Assembly: GCA_002311915.1 (NCBI GenBank)
Contig: DCAF01000015.1
Location: 3,119 to 29,227 of the forward strand
Direction of reading: 5' to 3'
Length of the DNA stretch: 26,109 bases
Origin: Sulfurovum sp. UBA1140
GTDB lineage: Bacteria; Campylobacterota; Campylobacteria; Campylobacterales; Sulfurovaceae
Shown in pieces: positions 7,210-15,873 of this stretch; positions within the stretch are counted from its first letter, which is position 1, and each line of letters begins with the position of its first letter. A program made the position numbers and the translations under genes. The notes beneath the pieces are model-generated. The model saw nothing but the letters and a program-made list of their open reading frames with translations, was not told the DNA's origin and made no database searches.

Positions 7210-9693
7210 ATGAGCAATTTAATAGAAGATAGTCAAGACATACAAGAGGTACGCATAGAAGAGAGCATGAAGGCCAGTTATCTTGATTATTCAATGAGTG
7301 TAATTGTTGGTCGTGCGTTACCTGATGCTAGAGATGGTCTAAAACCTGTACACCGAAGAATACTATATGCAATGAATGACCTCAATATGAGCCATAGAAG
7401 TCCATATAAAAAATCAGCTAGAATTGTCGGTGATGTTATTGGTAAGTACCACCCACATGGTGACAATTCAGTCTATGATGCTTTGGTACGTATGGCACAG
7501 AACTTTTCATTAAGAGCCCCTCTGATTGATGGTCAAGGAAACTTTGGATCGGTTGATGGTGATAACGCAGCGGCCATGCGCTATACTGAGGCCAGAATGA
7601 CCAAACTCACCGAAGAGCTATTAAGAGACATCGATAAAGATACCGTTGACTTTACCCCCAACTATGATGACTCTATGAGTGAGCCGAATGTGCTTCCGTC
7701 TCGTGTACCAAACTTACTTCTAAACGGTTCAAGTGGTATCGCTGTAGGAATGGCAACCAACATTCCTCCTCATCGAATGGATGAACTGATTGAAGCACTG
7801 CTCCATATTATTGATAATCCTGATTGTGAAGACGGCGAAATACTTTCGATTATTAAAGGTCCTGATTTTCCAACAGGAGGGATTATTTTTGGTAAAAAAG
7901 GGATTACTGATGCCTACACCACAGGGCGTGGACGTATCAAGGTTCGAGCCAAAACGCATATTGAAGAGAAGGGTCGAAGAGAAGTTATTGTGGTCGATGA
8001 GCTTCCGTATCAAGTTAATAAATCCCGATTAATTGAGAATATTGCCAGTTTGGTTAGAGATAAAACCATTGAAGGGATCTCTGAAATTCGAGATGAGTCT
8101 GACCGTGATGGAATGCGTATCGTTATTGAGCTTAAGCGTGATGCCATGAGTGATATTATTCTTAACAACCTCTATAAAAGTACACAACTGCAGACTACCT
8201 TTGGTATTATTATGTTGGCAATCACCAATAAAGAGCCAAAAGTCTTTAAGCTTCGGGAACTCTTAGATCTTTTCTTACAGCACCGAAAAACAGTTATTAT
8301 CCGTCGAACCATCTTTGAACTTGAAAAAGCAACGGCTAGAGCTCATATCTTAGAGGGCTTAAAGATTGCCGTTGATAACATTGATGCAGTTATTCGTATT
8401 ATCCGTGAAAGTGATGAGAGTGAAGGTGCAAAAACAGCATTAATGCAAAGCTTCTCACTCTCTGAGATACAAGCAACTGCTATTTTAGAGATGAAACTTA
8501 GACGTTTAACAGGGCTAGAGCAAGAGAAAATTGAAAATGAATTAACAGAGCTTTATAAACTCATTGAATACCTTGAGTCTATTTTAAAAAGCGAAACCAT
8601 TCTTAATGGTATTATTACTACAGAGCTTCAAGAGATTGGTAATAACTTTAAATCGGAAAGACGAACCGAGATTGTTGATGATTATGATGATATTGACATC
8701 GAAGACCTTATCCCAAATGAGCCAATGGTCGTAACCATTACCCACCGAGGCTATATTAAACGTGTGGCAGTCAAACAGTATGAAAAACAGAAACGTGGGG
8801 GCAAAGGAAAAACAGCAGTAACCACGCACGATGATGACTTTATTGAACAGTTTTTTATTAGCAGTACCCATGACACTTTAATGTTTGTTACCGATATGGG
8901 ACAACTCTACTGGTTGAAAGTCTACCGAATTCCAGAGGGAAGCCGAATAGCCAAAGGGAAAGCTGTGGTTAACTTGATTAATCTTAAACCCGATGAGAAA
9001 ATTATGTCCATTATTCCCACCACCGATTTTGAGAAAGATAAAGGGTTGGTCTTCTTTACCAGTAACGGTATTGTTAAACGAACCAATCTATCAGAGTATT
9101 CAAATATCAGAACCAATGGTGTAAGAGCCATTAACTTAGATGAAGATGACAGCATTGTCACCGCAAAAATAGTCATGCCAGAAACCAAATGGCTCTTTGT
9201 GACCACTAAAAAAGGTCAATGTATACGATTTAAGGTCGAAGATGCCCGAGAGATTGGTCGAGTATCTCGAGGGGTTACAGCCATTAAGTTTAAAGTAGAA
9301 GATGACTTTGTTTGTGGAGCAACAACCATTGATGATGAAGAGAATGAACTGCTCATGCTTAGTGAAAAAGGTATTGGGAAACGAACAACAGCCAGTGAAT
9401 ATCGTGAACAGAGCAGAGCAGGAAAAGGGGTTATCTCCATGAAATTAACCCCAAAAACAGGCGATGCTGTTGGTGTGGTAATGGTAGAAGAGGATAAAGA
9501 CTTAATGTGTTTAACCAGTATTGGAAAAATGATACGGGTTGACATGCAGACCATTCGTAAAGCAGGACGAAATACATCTGGAGTTAAAGTGGTGAATGTC
9601 GATAAAAAAGATATTGTGGTCAGCATGGCAAAATGTCCGAAAGAGGAAATTGACGAGCCAGATGTTCTCAATGATGAGGGTTTAGAGGATTAA
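7210..9693 (+). CDS. gyrA: DNA gyrase subunit A
   Basis: Breakage-reunion subunit of gyrase, which works with GyrB to introduce negative supercoils. At 827 aa it is full length. The N-terminal winged-helix/tower part contains the quinolone-resistance region HPHGDNSVYDALVRM (81-95) and the catalytic Tyr125 in AAMRYTEAR. The GyrA box QKRGGKG is at 527-533, and a C-terminal beta-pinwheel (about 500-805) completes it, marking gyrase rather than topoisomerase IV. The tail is acidic. The position matching E. coli Ser83 is Asn86; the Asp87 equivalent is Asp90. Helicobacter pylori also has Asn here in the wild type, as I recall, so this need not mean acquired resistance. The ATG has AGGGA 4 nt upstream. 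Confidence 0.98.
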   Translation: MSNLIEDSQDIQEVRIEESMKASYLDYSMSVIVGRALPDARDGLKPVHRRILYAMNDLNMSHRSPYKKSARIVGDVIGKYHPHGDNSVYDALVRMAQNFSLRAPLIDGQGNFGSVDGDNAAAMRYTEARMTKLTEELLRDIDKDTVDFTPNYDDSMSEPNVLPSRVPNLLLNGSSGIAVGMATNIPPHRMDELIEALLHIIDNPDCEDGEILSIIKGPDFPTGGIIFGKKGITDAYTTGRGRIKVRAKTHIEEKGRREVIVVDELPYQVNKSRLIENIASLVRDKTIEGISEIRDESDRDGMRIVIELKRDAMSDIILNNLYKSTQLQTTFGIIMLAITNKEPKVFKLRELLDLFLQHRKTVIIRRTIFELEKATARAHILEGLKIAVDNIDAVIRIIRESDESEGAKTALMQSFSLSEIQATAILEMKLRRLTGLEQEKIENELTELYKLIEYLESILKSETILNGIITTELQEIGNNFKSERRTEIVDDYDDIDIEDLIPNEPMVVTITHRGYIKRVAVKQYEKQKRGGKGKTAVTTHDDDFIEQFFISSTHDTLMFVTDMGQLYWLKVYRIPEGSRIAKGKAVVNLINLKPDEKIMSIIPTTDFEKDKGLVFFTSNGIVKRTNLSEYSNIRTNGVRAINLDEDDSIVTAKIVMPETKWLFVTTKKGQCIRFKVEDAREIGRVSRGVTAIKFKVEDDFVCGATTIDDEENELLMLSEKGIGKRTTASEYREQSRAGKGVISMKLTPKTGDAVGVVMVEEDKDLMCLTSIGKMIRVDMQTIRKAGRNTSGVKVVNVDKKDIVVSMAKCPKEEIDEPDVLNDEGLED

Positions 9694-9771
9694 ATCAAGA
9701 GTTAACAGCGAATGTTTACAGCTGATTTGTTAGAATACAAAACTAGATTAAATGATAGAAAAGGGACAGAT

Positions 9772-10803
9772 GTGAAAAAGTACAATGTTGCTGTTGTTGG
9801 TGCCTCGGGTGCAGTAGGTGAAGAGCTTTTTAGAGTTTTAGAAGAGGTTAATTTTCCTATAGGAGAGCTTCTTCCACTGGCAAGTGCCAACTCGGCAGGT
9901 CAATTTATAGAGTTTTCGGGTAGTGAATACCAAATTGAAGAGTTGACAGAGAGTGTATTTCAAGGAAGAGATATAGATATTGCTTTCTTCTCGGCTGGGG
10001 GAAGTATCTCGGCTAAATATGCACGATATGCTGTTGAGTCGGGAGCTGTTGTCATTGACAACACTTCACACTTTAGAATGATGGAGAGAGTGCCACTGGT
10101 CGTACCAGAAGTAAACCCACAAGATATTGAACTTTGGGAAGATACAGGGATTATCGCCAATCCAAACTGTTCAACCATCCAGATGGTTCAACTTCTTAAA
10201 CCACTACATGATTTGTATGGTATTAAAAGAGTCGATGTAAGTACCTATCAAGCAGTTTCAGGTGCAGGTAAAGCAGGAATGGAAGAGTTGGTAATGCAGA
10301 TGCAAGAGTTTTTTGCCTTTAAATTGAGTGAAACCGAATTAAAAGCATTTCCTCATCAGATTGCATTGAATGTTATTCCCCATATTGATGTGCCTCAAGA
10401 GAATGGCTACACCAAAGAAGAGATGAAGATGATTAATGAGACCAACAAAATTATGGATTCAGAGTTTGCCATTAGTGCCACGTGTGTTCGTGTTCCTGTT
10501 TTGCGTTCTCACTCTGAATCAATCACCATTACTTTTAAAGAGGGTGTAGAGGTGAATGTAGCAGAGGCAAGAAGAGTGCTTAGTGAATTTGAAAATGTTA
10601 CGGTTATCGACGACATTGAAAACAATCAATACCCAATGCCAATCACTGCAACCGATACCGATGAGACCTATGTTGGACGAATTAGAAAAGATATTTATGC
10701 CCCAAATATATTACATCTTTGGGGTGTTGCCGATCAAGTAAGAGTGGGAGCAGCGACCAATGCTGTGCGTATCGCTCAAAAGTGGATAAAACTGGAGGAT
10801 TAA
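9772..10803 (+). CDS. asd: Aspartate-semialdehyde dehydrogenase
   Basis: Reduces aspartyl-4-phosphate to aspartate semialdehyde with NADPH, the branch point to lysine/diaminopimelate, threonine and methionine. I start it at GTG 9772, giving 343 aa and MKKYNVAVVGASGAVGEE, because AAGGGA (9761-9766) sits 5 nt upstream and the Rossmann GASGAVG then falls at the usual place. An in-frame ATG at 9712 would add 20 residues but has no Shine-Dalgarno. The catalytic Cys is in NPNCST (Cys133 in this numbering), and the RVPVLRSHSES stretch carries the active-site Arg/His. The 78-nt gap after gyrA holds no clear terminator, so read-through or a weak own promoter are both possible. Confidence 0.95.
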   Translation: MKKYNVAVVGASGAVGEELFRVLEEVNFPIGELLPLASANSAGQFIEFSGSEYQIEELTESVFQGRDIDIAFFSAGGSISAKYARYAVESGAVVIDNTSHFRMMERVPLVVPEVNPQDIELWEDTGIIANPNCSTIQMVQLLKPLHDLYGIKRVDVSTYQAVSGAGKAGMEELVMQMQEFFAFKLSETELKAFPHQIALNVIPHIDVPQENGYTKEEMKMINETNKIMDSEFAISATCVRVPVLRSHSESITITFKEGVEVNVAEARRVLSEFENVTVIDDIENNQYPMPITATDTDETYVGRIRKDIYAPNILHLWGVADQVRVGAATNAVRIAQKWIKLED

Positions 10804-10804
10804 G

Positions 10805-11317
10805 ATGAGGTTTATCGAATTACTTTTTGAAAAAATTCTTTGGAATACAAGATTTTTTGTACTCTTTGCGGTAGTATTTTCAATTTTTGGTGGAATTGCA
10901 CTATTTATTGTAGCTTCTGTGGATATTTGGGGTGTTGTAAGCAATATTGTAACCACCTATATTAATCATCTTCATCCCGATAAATTTCATGAAGAGATTG
11001 TGGCTGGATTAATCGGCGCGATTGACCTTTATCTTATGGGTATTGTAATGTTTATTTTTGGTTTTGGTATCTATGAGCTGTTTATATCCGAAGTTGAGAT
11101 AGCAAAAAAAGAGGGCGTGTCTAAAATTTTAGAAGTACACTCTTTGGATGAACTAAAAGACAAATTGGGAAAAGTTATTATCATGGTATTGATAGTTAAT
11201 TTCTTCCAACGGGTTCTTTATACTGAATATAATGGTGCGTTAGATTTGGTATATTTTGCAGGGTCTATTTTGGCACTTGCTTTAGCACTGTATTTTTTAC
11301 ACAAAGGTAGTCATTAA
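10805..11317 (+). CDS. YqhA / UPF0114 family inner-membrane protein
   Basis: A 170-aa membrane protein of unknown function in the UPF0114 (YqhA) family. It shows three to four hydrophobic helices: about 18-38 (FFVLFAVVFSIFGGIALFIV), 75-100 (LYLMGIVMFIFGFGIYELFI, a recognisable family signature), 122-140 and 148-166. There is a conserved charged loop SEVEIAKKEG after helix 2. The start is one base beyond the asd stop, and its stop shares a base with the hemE start (TAATG), so it is translationally coupled to both. Nothing in the sequence ties it to haem or amino-acid synthesis beyond position. Confidence 0.85.
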   Translation: MRFIELLFEKILWNTRFFVLFAVVFSIFGGIALFIVASVDIWGVVSNIVTTYINHLHPDKFHEEIVAGLIGAIDLYLMGIVMFIFGFGIYELFISEVEIAKKEGVSKILEVHSLDELKDKLGKVIIMVLIVNFFQRVLYTEYNGALDLVYFAGSILALALALYFLHKGSH

Positions 11318-12360
11318 TGAGTAAGATTTTTGTAGACGCATGTTTAGGAAAAAAAACCCCATACACTCCTGTATGGATGATGAGACAAGCAGGACGATAC
11401 CTGCCTGAGTATATGGCAGTAAGAGCAGAAGCAGGGAATTTTTTAAATCTCTGTCATGACCCGAAAAAAGCTGCTGAAGTAACCATTCAACCCTTAGATA
11501 TTGTGGGTGTTGATGCAGCAATTCTATTTACAGATATTCTGGTAATTCCCGATGAAATGGGCATGGATTTAGAGTTTATTAAAGGTTTTGGTCCCAAGTT
11601 CAATGACCCTTTAACCTCTCAAGAGGAGTTAGATAGACTTATTGGTGGAGAAGAGGCTGCAAGTAAACTAACTTATGTTTACGAGACCATTGAAATATTA
11701 AGAGAGCAACTCGATGCAAGAGGTGATGAGATAGCACTCATTGGTTTTGCAGGAGCTCCGTGGACATTGGCAACCTATATGATAGAGGGACAAGGAACCA
11801 AAACCTACAACATTTGTAAAAAAATGATGTACTCAAACCCTGAACTTCTGCATAATATTTTGGCAAAAGTTACCGATGTACTTAAATACTATTTAGAAAA
11901 ACAGATAGAAGCAGGTATTGATGTTGTACAAATCTTTGACAGTTGGGCAGCAGCGATTGAACCAAGTAAATATGATGAATTTTCATGGAAATATATGGTA
12001 GAGATTGCCGATTATCTTAAATCAAAATATCCTGATACCCCAATTATTATGTTCCCAAAAGGAATTCCTGCATTTTTAGATAAAGTTTATGGTAACTTTG
12101 ATGTTTATGGTGTAGATTGGGGAACTCCTATGGAGTTGGCTAAAGAGAAATTAGGTGACAGATATGTACTTCAAGGAAATATGGAGCCATGTAGGCTTTA
12201 TAGTAAAGAAGCGACCACAGAATCTATAACCTCTTTAGCAGAGACCATGAAAGAGGGACGACATATCTTTAACTTAGGTCATGGAATACTTCCTGATGTA
12301 CCTGTAGAGAATGCAAAGCACTTTGTTTCAGAGTGTCAAAGAGTCTCTAAAAGAGACTAA
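11317..12360 (+). CDS. hemE: Uroporphyrinogen decarboxylase
   Basis: Converts uroporphyrinogen III to coproporphyrinogen III in haem synthesis by removing four acetate carboxyls, without cofactors. At 347 aa it is normal length. PVWMMRQAGRYLP (18-30) is the family signature with the substrate-binding Arg. Asp73 in LFTDILVIP matches the catalytic Asp (Asp86 in the human enzyme), and GFAGAPWTLATYMIEG near 144 is the second signature. It is the last gene of the plus-strand run. A 7-bp inverted repeat (AGTCTCT/AGAGACT, 12342-12358) covers its last codons, and a 66-nt folded element starts at the base after the stop. Confidence 0.97.
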   Translation: MSKIFVDACLGKKTPYTPVWMMRQAGRYLPEYMAVRAEAGNFLNLCHDPKKAAEVTIQPLDIVGVDAAILFTDILVIPDEMGMDLEFIKGFGPKFNDPLTSQEELDRLIGGEEAASKLTYVYETIEILREQLDARGDEIALIGFAGAPWTLATYMIEGQGTKTYNICKKMMYSNPELLHNILAKVTDVLKYYLEKQIEAGIDVVQIFDSWAAAIEPSKYDEFSWKYMVEIADYLKSKYPDTPIIMFPKGIPAFLDKVYGNFDVYGVDWGTPMELAKEKLGDRYVLQGNMEPCRLYSKEATTESITSLAETMKEGRHIFNLGHGILPDVPVENAKHFVSECQRVSKRD

Positions 12361-12426
12361 GAAGAGTGGGAATCGGAAGGCTCTGCCTCCGTTGTTCGGG
12401 CGTAAACGCTCCGTTTCCTACTTTTC
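12361..12426 (+). other. Three-way-junction RNA/DNA element, possible terminator
   Basis: A 66-nt segment that pairs almost completely. The closing stem pairs 12361-12372 with 12415-12426 (12 bp, of which two are G-U on the plus strand). Hairpin 1 is 12374-12391 (CGGA-bulge-GGC with GCC-TCCG, loop TCT). Hairpin 2 is 12397-12413 (CGG-GCG with CGC-bulge-CCG, loop TAAA). The linker TTGTT separates them. It is GC-rich compared with its surroundings. It starts at the base after the hemE stop and overlaps the stop codon of the convergent CNNM gene by two bases. The G-U pairs become A-C mismatches in minus-strand RNA, so a plus-strand transcript is favoured. TTTT at 12431-12434 follows on the plus strand. 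It could be a bidirectional terminator, a 3' UTR stabiliser or a copy of a repeat family. Confidence 0.6.
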
Positions 12427-13474
12427 ACCCTTTTATATCTTTCTCTCTTCTTCTCTGTTTCATCTGCTGTTTGGCTAAAAAACGCATATCTTCAGCCCTA
12501 TCACTCTCATCAACAATTTCAACACCCAAAAGTGTCTCAACACAATCTTCTAGTGTTAAAATCCCTTCGGTCTGATCATAACCATCAACCACCAAGAACA
12601 TATGCTCTTTTTTTGTAATAAAGAGATCAAGTGCTTTAGAGACAGGAATATTTTTATTGATTTCAAATATATCTTTTTTAATATGAGCGATGGTAACACT
12701 ATCGTCTTCAAGTGCTTGTTTAAAAATTTTCTTGGTTAAAACAATACCCTTAACATCATCTATGGAGTTACCATAAACAGGTATTCGAGAGAAATTAAAA
12801 ATATCAACTTCTTGGGTCTCTATAACCTCTTTAATACTCATATTTTCATCGAGTGCAAAAACCACCAATCGAGGGGTTAGTATATCTTCTACCCTCATGG
12901 TATCTAATTTTAGCACGTTTTCAATATAATCAGACTCTTTCTCATCTATTACACCCTCTCCTTCACTCTGAAGGGTACTCGCTAAAAGCTCCTCTTTACT
13001 GAGCGAATTTAGATTATCACTCCCTTTTGATATTTTATTGGTCACAAAAAGTGTCAAAATCAAAAGTGGATAAGTAATCCATACAAAAACTTTAATAAAC
13101 CACGAGGCACGAGGAGCCAAAATTTTCCAGTAGATAGCCCCAATGGTCTTAGGGATAATTTCGGAAAAGAACAGAATAGCAAATGTTAAAATAACCGAAA
13201 CAATTACAACAGCATCATCTCCATAAACTTTAGATGCTTGAGCACCAACCGCTGCAGCTCCAAGAGTATTGGCGATGGTATTCAAAATAAGAATGGAACC
13301 AATGGATTCACTAATATTCTCTTTCTGTTTTCTAAGAAGTTTGCCCTCTTTTGGCTTCTCTTTCTCTAGCACTGAAATATACGATAGGGTGATTGACAAA
13401 AGTACGGCCTCTAATACAGAACATACAAATGAAACGCTAACAGATAATACAAAAAATAGTATCAATAAATCCAT
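12425..13474 (-). CDS. CNNM/DUF21 plus CBS-pair membrane protein (CorB/HlyC-type)
   Basis: A 349-aa inner-membrane protein. Residues 1-150 form the CNNM (DUF21) transmembrane domain with three to four helices and the conserved SEIIPKTIG (104-112). A Bateman module of two CBS domains follows (about 200-255 and 262-325), opening with the usual MRVEDILTPR. Family members in bacteria (CorB/CorC, PaeA, YfjD) are linked to Mg, Co or polyamine export. This one lacks the C-terminal CorC_HlyC domain and ends in a basic tail (QQMKQRRREK). It lies 16 nt downstream of mgtE and is probably co-transcribed, which supports a Mg-related role. The final stop overlaps the three-way-junction element. Confidence 0.88.
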   Translation of the reverse strand: MDLLILFFVLSVSVSFVCSVLEAVLLSITLSYISVLEKEKPKEGKLLRKQKENISESIGSILILNTIANTLGAAAVGAQASKVYGDDAVVIVSVILTFAILFFSEIIPKTIGAIYWKILAPRASWFIKVFVWITYPLLILTLFVTNKISKGSDNLNSLSKEELLASTLQSEGEGVIDEKESDYIENVLKLDTMRVEDILTPRLVVFALDENMSIKEVIETQEVDIFNFSRIPVYGNSIDDVKGIVLTKKIFKQALEDDSVTIAHIKKDIFEINKNIPVSKALDLFITKKEHMFLVVDGYDQTEGILTLEDCVETLLGVEIVDESDRAEDMRFLAKQQMKQRRREKDIKG

Positions 13475-13490
13475 TTAATTTAATAAACCT

Positions 13491-14819
13491 TTATAATAAA
13501 ATTACGGTCGCAAGACCTAAAAAACTAAAAAATCCCAGCACATCGGTAATGGTTGTAAGTATTACGGTACTACCAAGGGCGGGATCAACATCTATTCTTT
13601 TTAAAAAAAGAGGTATAATTGCACCAAAAAGACCTGCCATAAACAAGTTGATAAGCATGGATAGTGCAATAACAATACCAAGCATCCAAAGATTAAACCA
13701 AACGGAAGCGATTATTCCTATAATTATAGCAAACAGCATACCATTTAGTAATGAAATACTGACCTCTTTTTTAATAATTCTTGTGGCATCATCATGGGAT
13801 ATGTCCCCCAATGCCAGTTGACGAACCACAACGGTTAGAGTTTGTGTTCCTGCATTACCCCCCATAGAAGCAACAATAGGCATAAGAACAGCCAGTGCTA
13901 CCATACTCTGTAGAGTCTCTGCGTACAGACCAATAATAAGTGAAGCCAAAATAGCTGTAAGCAGATTTAAACCCAACCATATGGCTCTTTTTTTACCAGC
14001 TTTGAGTATCTCTTCATCCTCTTCGGCATCATCATTTACCCCCACCAAGTTATACATCTGTTCCGTAGCATGTTCATTAATAATATCATAAATATCATCT
14101 GATGTAATACGACCTAAAAGAACACCATGAAGATTCACAATGGGCATAACCGAAAGATCATACTCTTTAAAGTAGTCTACAACATCTTTAATATCCTCTT
14201 TATCTTGAGCTTTTTTAGGTTTAAAGTTTTCATCATTTTCATTGATATTCTCTTTAAATGTCATCTCGAAATCAAACGTTAATATATCATCAAGTCCAAT
14301 GGTATAAAGCAGTACCGAATTGCTAGTAGTAATAAAAAGATTGTGTACATTTTCGAGTTCATTAGATTTTTTAAGTTTAGAGAAGCGTTTAATAACATCA
14401 CGTACCACCTCATTTTCGGTAGCTGTAAAAACTTCCGTCTGCATGTAAGAACCTGCTTCATCCTCTTCATAACTTTGAAGCAGAGTAATCTCTTTTTGAT
14501 CCTCTTTATCTAAGTTCTCAAAAACTTTTGAAGCAATATTTTTATCTACCTCATGAAGCTCTTGCATAAACTCAACTTGATCATCACTCTCAAGCTCTCT
14601 CACTGCGTGGGCTAACTCTTCAACTTTAAGTGACTCTACAAGTCCATCAAAATATCTATCGGGCAGTTCTAATGCGACATCACCAACAATGTCTTTGGGT
14701 ATCAAACGAATTGCTTCAGAGAACTTCTCTTCATCAAGCTGTCTTAAAATTCGAGCAATATCCGAAGCATGAAGCTCTGACTCCTGATGGGTGTATAGAT
14801 AAGTTTTTAATTCATTCAT
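13491..14819 (-). CDS. mgtE: Magnesium transporter MgtE
   Basis: A homodimeric Mg2+ channel of 442 aa. The N-terminal superhelical MgtE_N domain (about 10-115) and two CBS domains (about 120-270), which close the pore when Mg2+ is high, precede five membrane helices (about 285-442). PIVASMGGNAGTQTLTVVVR (314-333) is the strongest family signature, and TTITDVLGFFSFLGLA near the end carries the pore Asp. The CBS region has an unusually acidic, charged insert (NENDENFKPKKAQDKED). It begins 18 nt after queA and is followed by the CNNM gene. No M-box or other Mg riboswitch fits in the short spacer, so control is probably at protein level. Confidence 0.96.
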   Translation of the reverse strand: MNELKTYLYTHQESELHASDIARILRQLDEEKFSEAIRLIPKDIVGDVALELPDRYFDGLVESLKVEELAHAVRELESDDQVEFMQELHEVDKNIASKVFENLDKEDQKEITLLQSYEEDEAGSYMQTEVFTATENEVVRDVIKRFSKLKKSNELENVHNLFITTSNSVLLYTIGLDDILTFDFEMTFKENINENDENFKPKKAQDKEDIKDVVDYFKEYDLSVMPIVNLHGVLLGRITSDDIYDIINEHATEQMYNLVGVNDDAEEDEEILKAGKKRAIWLGLNLLTAILASLIIGLYAETLQSMVALAVLMPIVASMGGNAGTQTLTVVVRQLALGDISHDDATRIIKKEVSISLLNGMLFAIIIGIIASVWFNLWMLGIVIALSMLINLFMAGLFGAIIPLFLKRIDVDPALGSTVILTTITDVLGFFSFLGLATVILL

Positions 14820-14837
14820 AATTATAAACTATAAAAA

Positions 14838-15863
14838 CTAGAGTATTAACATCGCATCACCATATGAAAAAAATCGATACTCTTTGGCAATGGCTTCATG
14901 ATAGAGTTCAAGTGTTTTTTCTCGTCCAACAAAAGCAGAAACCAACATAATAAGGGTACTTTTGGGAAGGTGAAAATTGGTTAATAGATACGTAACTCGT
15001 TGGGGTTTATTGTGTGGGTTTAAAAAAAGGTCGCACTCTCCCTGCTCTTTTTGGGTTCTTTTAAAATACTCTACGGTTCGTGTTACGGTAGTACCAATGG
15101 CTAAAATCGGTTGATTGGTTTTTAAAATGGTAGCACTGGCTTTAGGAATATCAAAATACTCCGAGTGCATGGGATGTTCTAAAATATACTCTACCTCGAC
15201 AGGTTTGAAAGTTCCTGCCCCCACATGCAGGGTTATTTTATGGGTCTTGTGTCGCTTTTGAAGTGCTTTAAACAGTTCAGGTGTAAAATGCAACGATGCT
15301 GTTGGTGCTGCCACAGCCCCTGCATTTTTAGCAAAAAGTGTCTGATAATCTCTCTCATCCTCTTCATTGTCTTCACGTTGCATATAAGGTGGCAGAGGAA
15401 TATGACCTATCTCATCAAGTATCACAACCAACGCTTCAAAACGAATAGGAGTACCATGATGACAAAAAGAGACCACACGTGAACCATCGCCATTAAGCCG
15501 TATTACCGTTGCCGTTAACTCATTATCGAAAAAAAGTTGGGTATGCTCTTTAACCTTTCCACGAATAAGTACCAAGCACTCCGTTGCATTAAGGGGTTTA
15601 TTAAACAGCAGTTCAATTTTTCCACCACTGCTTTTCTGACCAAAAATTCTGGCTTTAATTACTTTAGTATCGTTCAAAAAAATATCACACTCTTTAGGTA
15701 AATACTCTAACAGATGCTTAAACTTGGTGTGTGTGATGTTTCCTGTTTGACGATTATAAACCAAAAGCTTGGCTTCATCTCGGGGTTGTACAGGGTATTG
15801 AGCTATGAGATGAGCAGGAAGCTCATAATCATAGCTGTTTGTTAAAAGTTCGTCTGGGTTCAT
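14838..15863 (-). CDS. queA: S-adenosylmethionine:tRNA ribosyltransferase-isomerase
   Basis: Transfers and isomerises the ribose of SAM onto 7-aminomethyl-7-deazaguanine at tRNA position 34, giving epoxyqueuosine. At 341 aa it is full length. Signatures are YDYELPAHLIAQYP (11-24), GAVAAPTASLHF, LHVGAGTFKPV, HPMHSEYF, TNFHLPKSTLIMLVSAF and the C-terminal YRFFSYGDAMLI. It lies 10 nt downstream of tatC and 18 nt upstream of mgtE in the same orientation. Functionally it is unrelated to either, so the grouping looks like ordinary operon packing. Confidence 0.97.
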   Translation of the reverse strand: MNPDELLTNSYDYELPAHLIAQYPVQPRDEAKLLVYNRQTGNITHTKFKHLLEYLPKECDIFLNDTKVIKARIFGQKSSGGKIELLFNKPLNATECLVLIRGKVKEHTQLFFDNELTATVIRLNGDGSRVVSFCHHGTPIRFEALVVILDEIGHIPLPPYMQREDNEEDERDYQTLFAKNAGAVAAPTASLHFTPELFKALQKRHKTHKITLHVGAGTFKPVEVEYILEHPMHSEYFDIPKASATILKTNQPILAIGTTVTRTVEYFKRTQKEQGECDLFLNPHNKPQRVTYLLTNFHLPKSTLIMLVSAFVGREKTLELYHEAIAKEYRFFSYGDAMLIL

Positions 15864-15873
15864 TAGTTATCTA

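Noticed and set aside
9216..9671. Minus-strand ORF of 151 aa inside gyrA
   Set aside because: It lies wholly within the conserved GyrA C-terminal domain and has Ser/Thr-rich shadow composition without a known motif.
9712..9771. 20-residue N-terminal extension of Asd from ATG 9712
   Set aside because: No Shine-Dalgarno, and GTG 9772 with AAGGGA gives the standard N-terminus.
12361..12426. Integron attC site
   Set aside because: The element is between genes and folded, but it lacks the RYYYAAC/GTTRRRY core sites and no integrase or cassette array is present.
12366..12575. Plus-strand ORF of 69 aa after hemE
   Set aside because: It runs through the folded element and the 3' end of the CNNM gene, and has no Shine-Dalgarno or recognisable domain.
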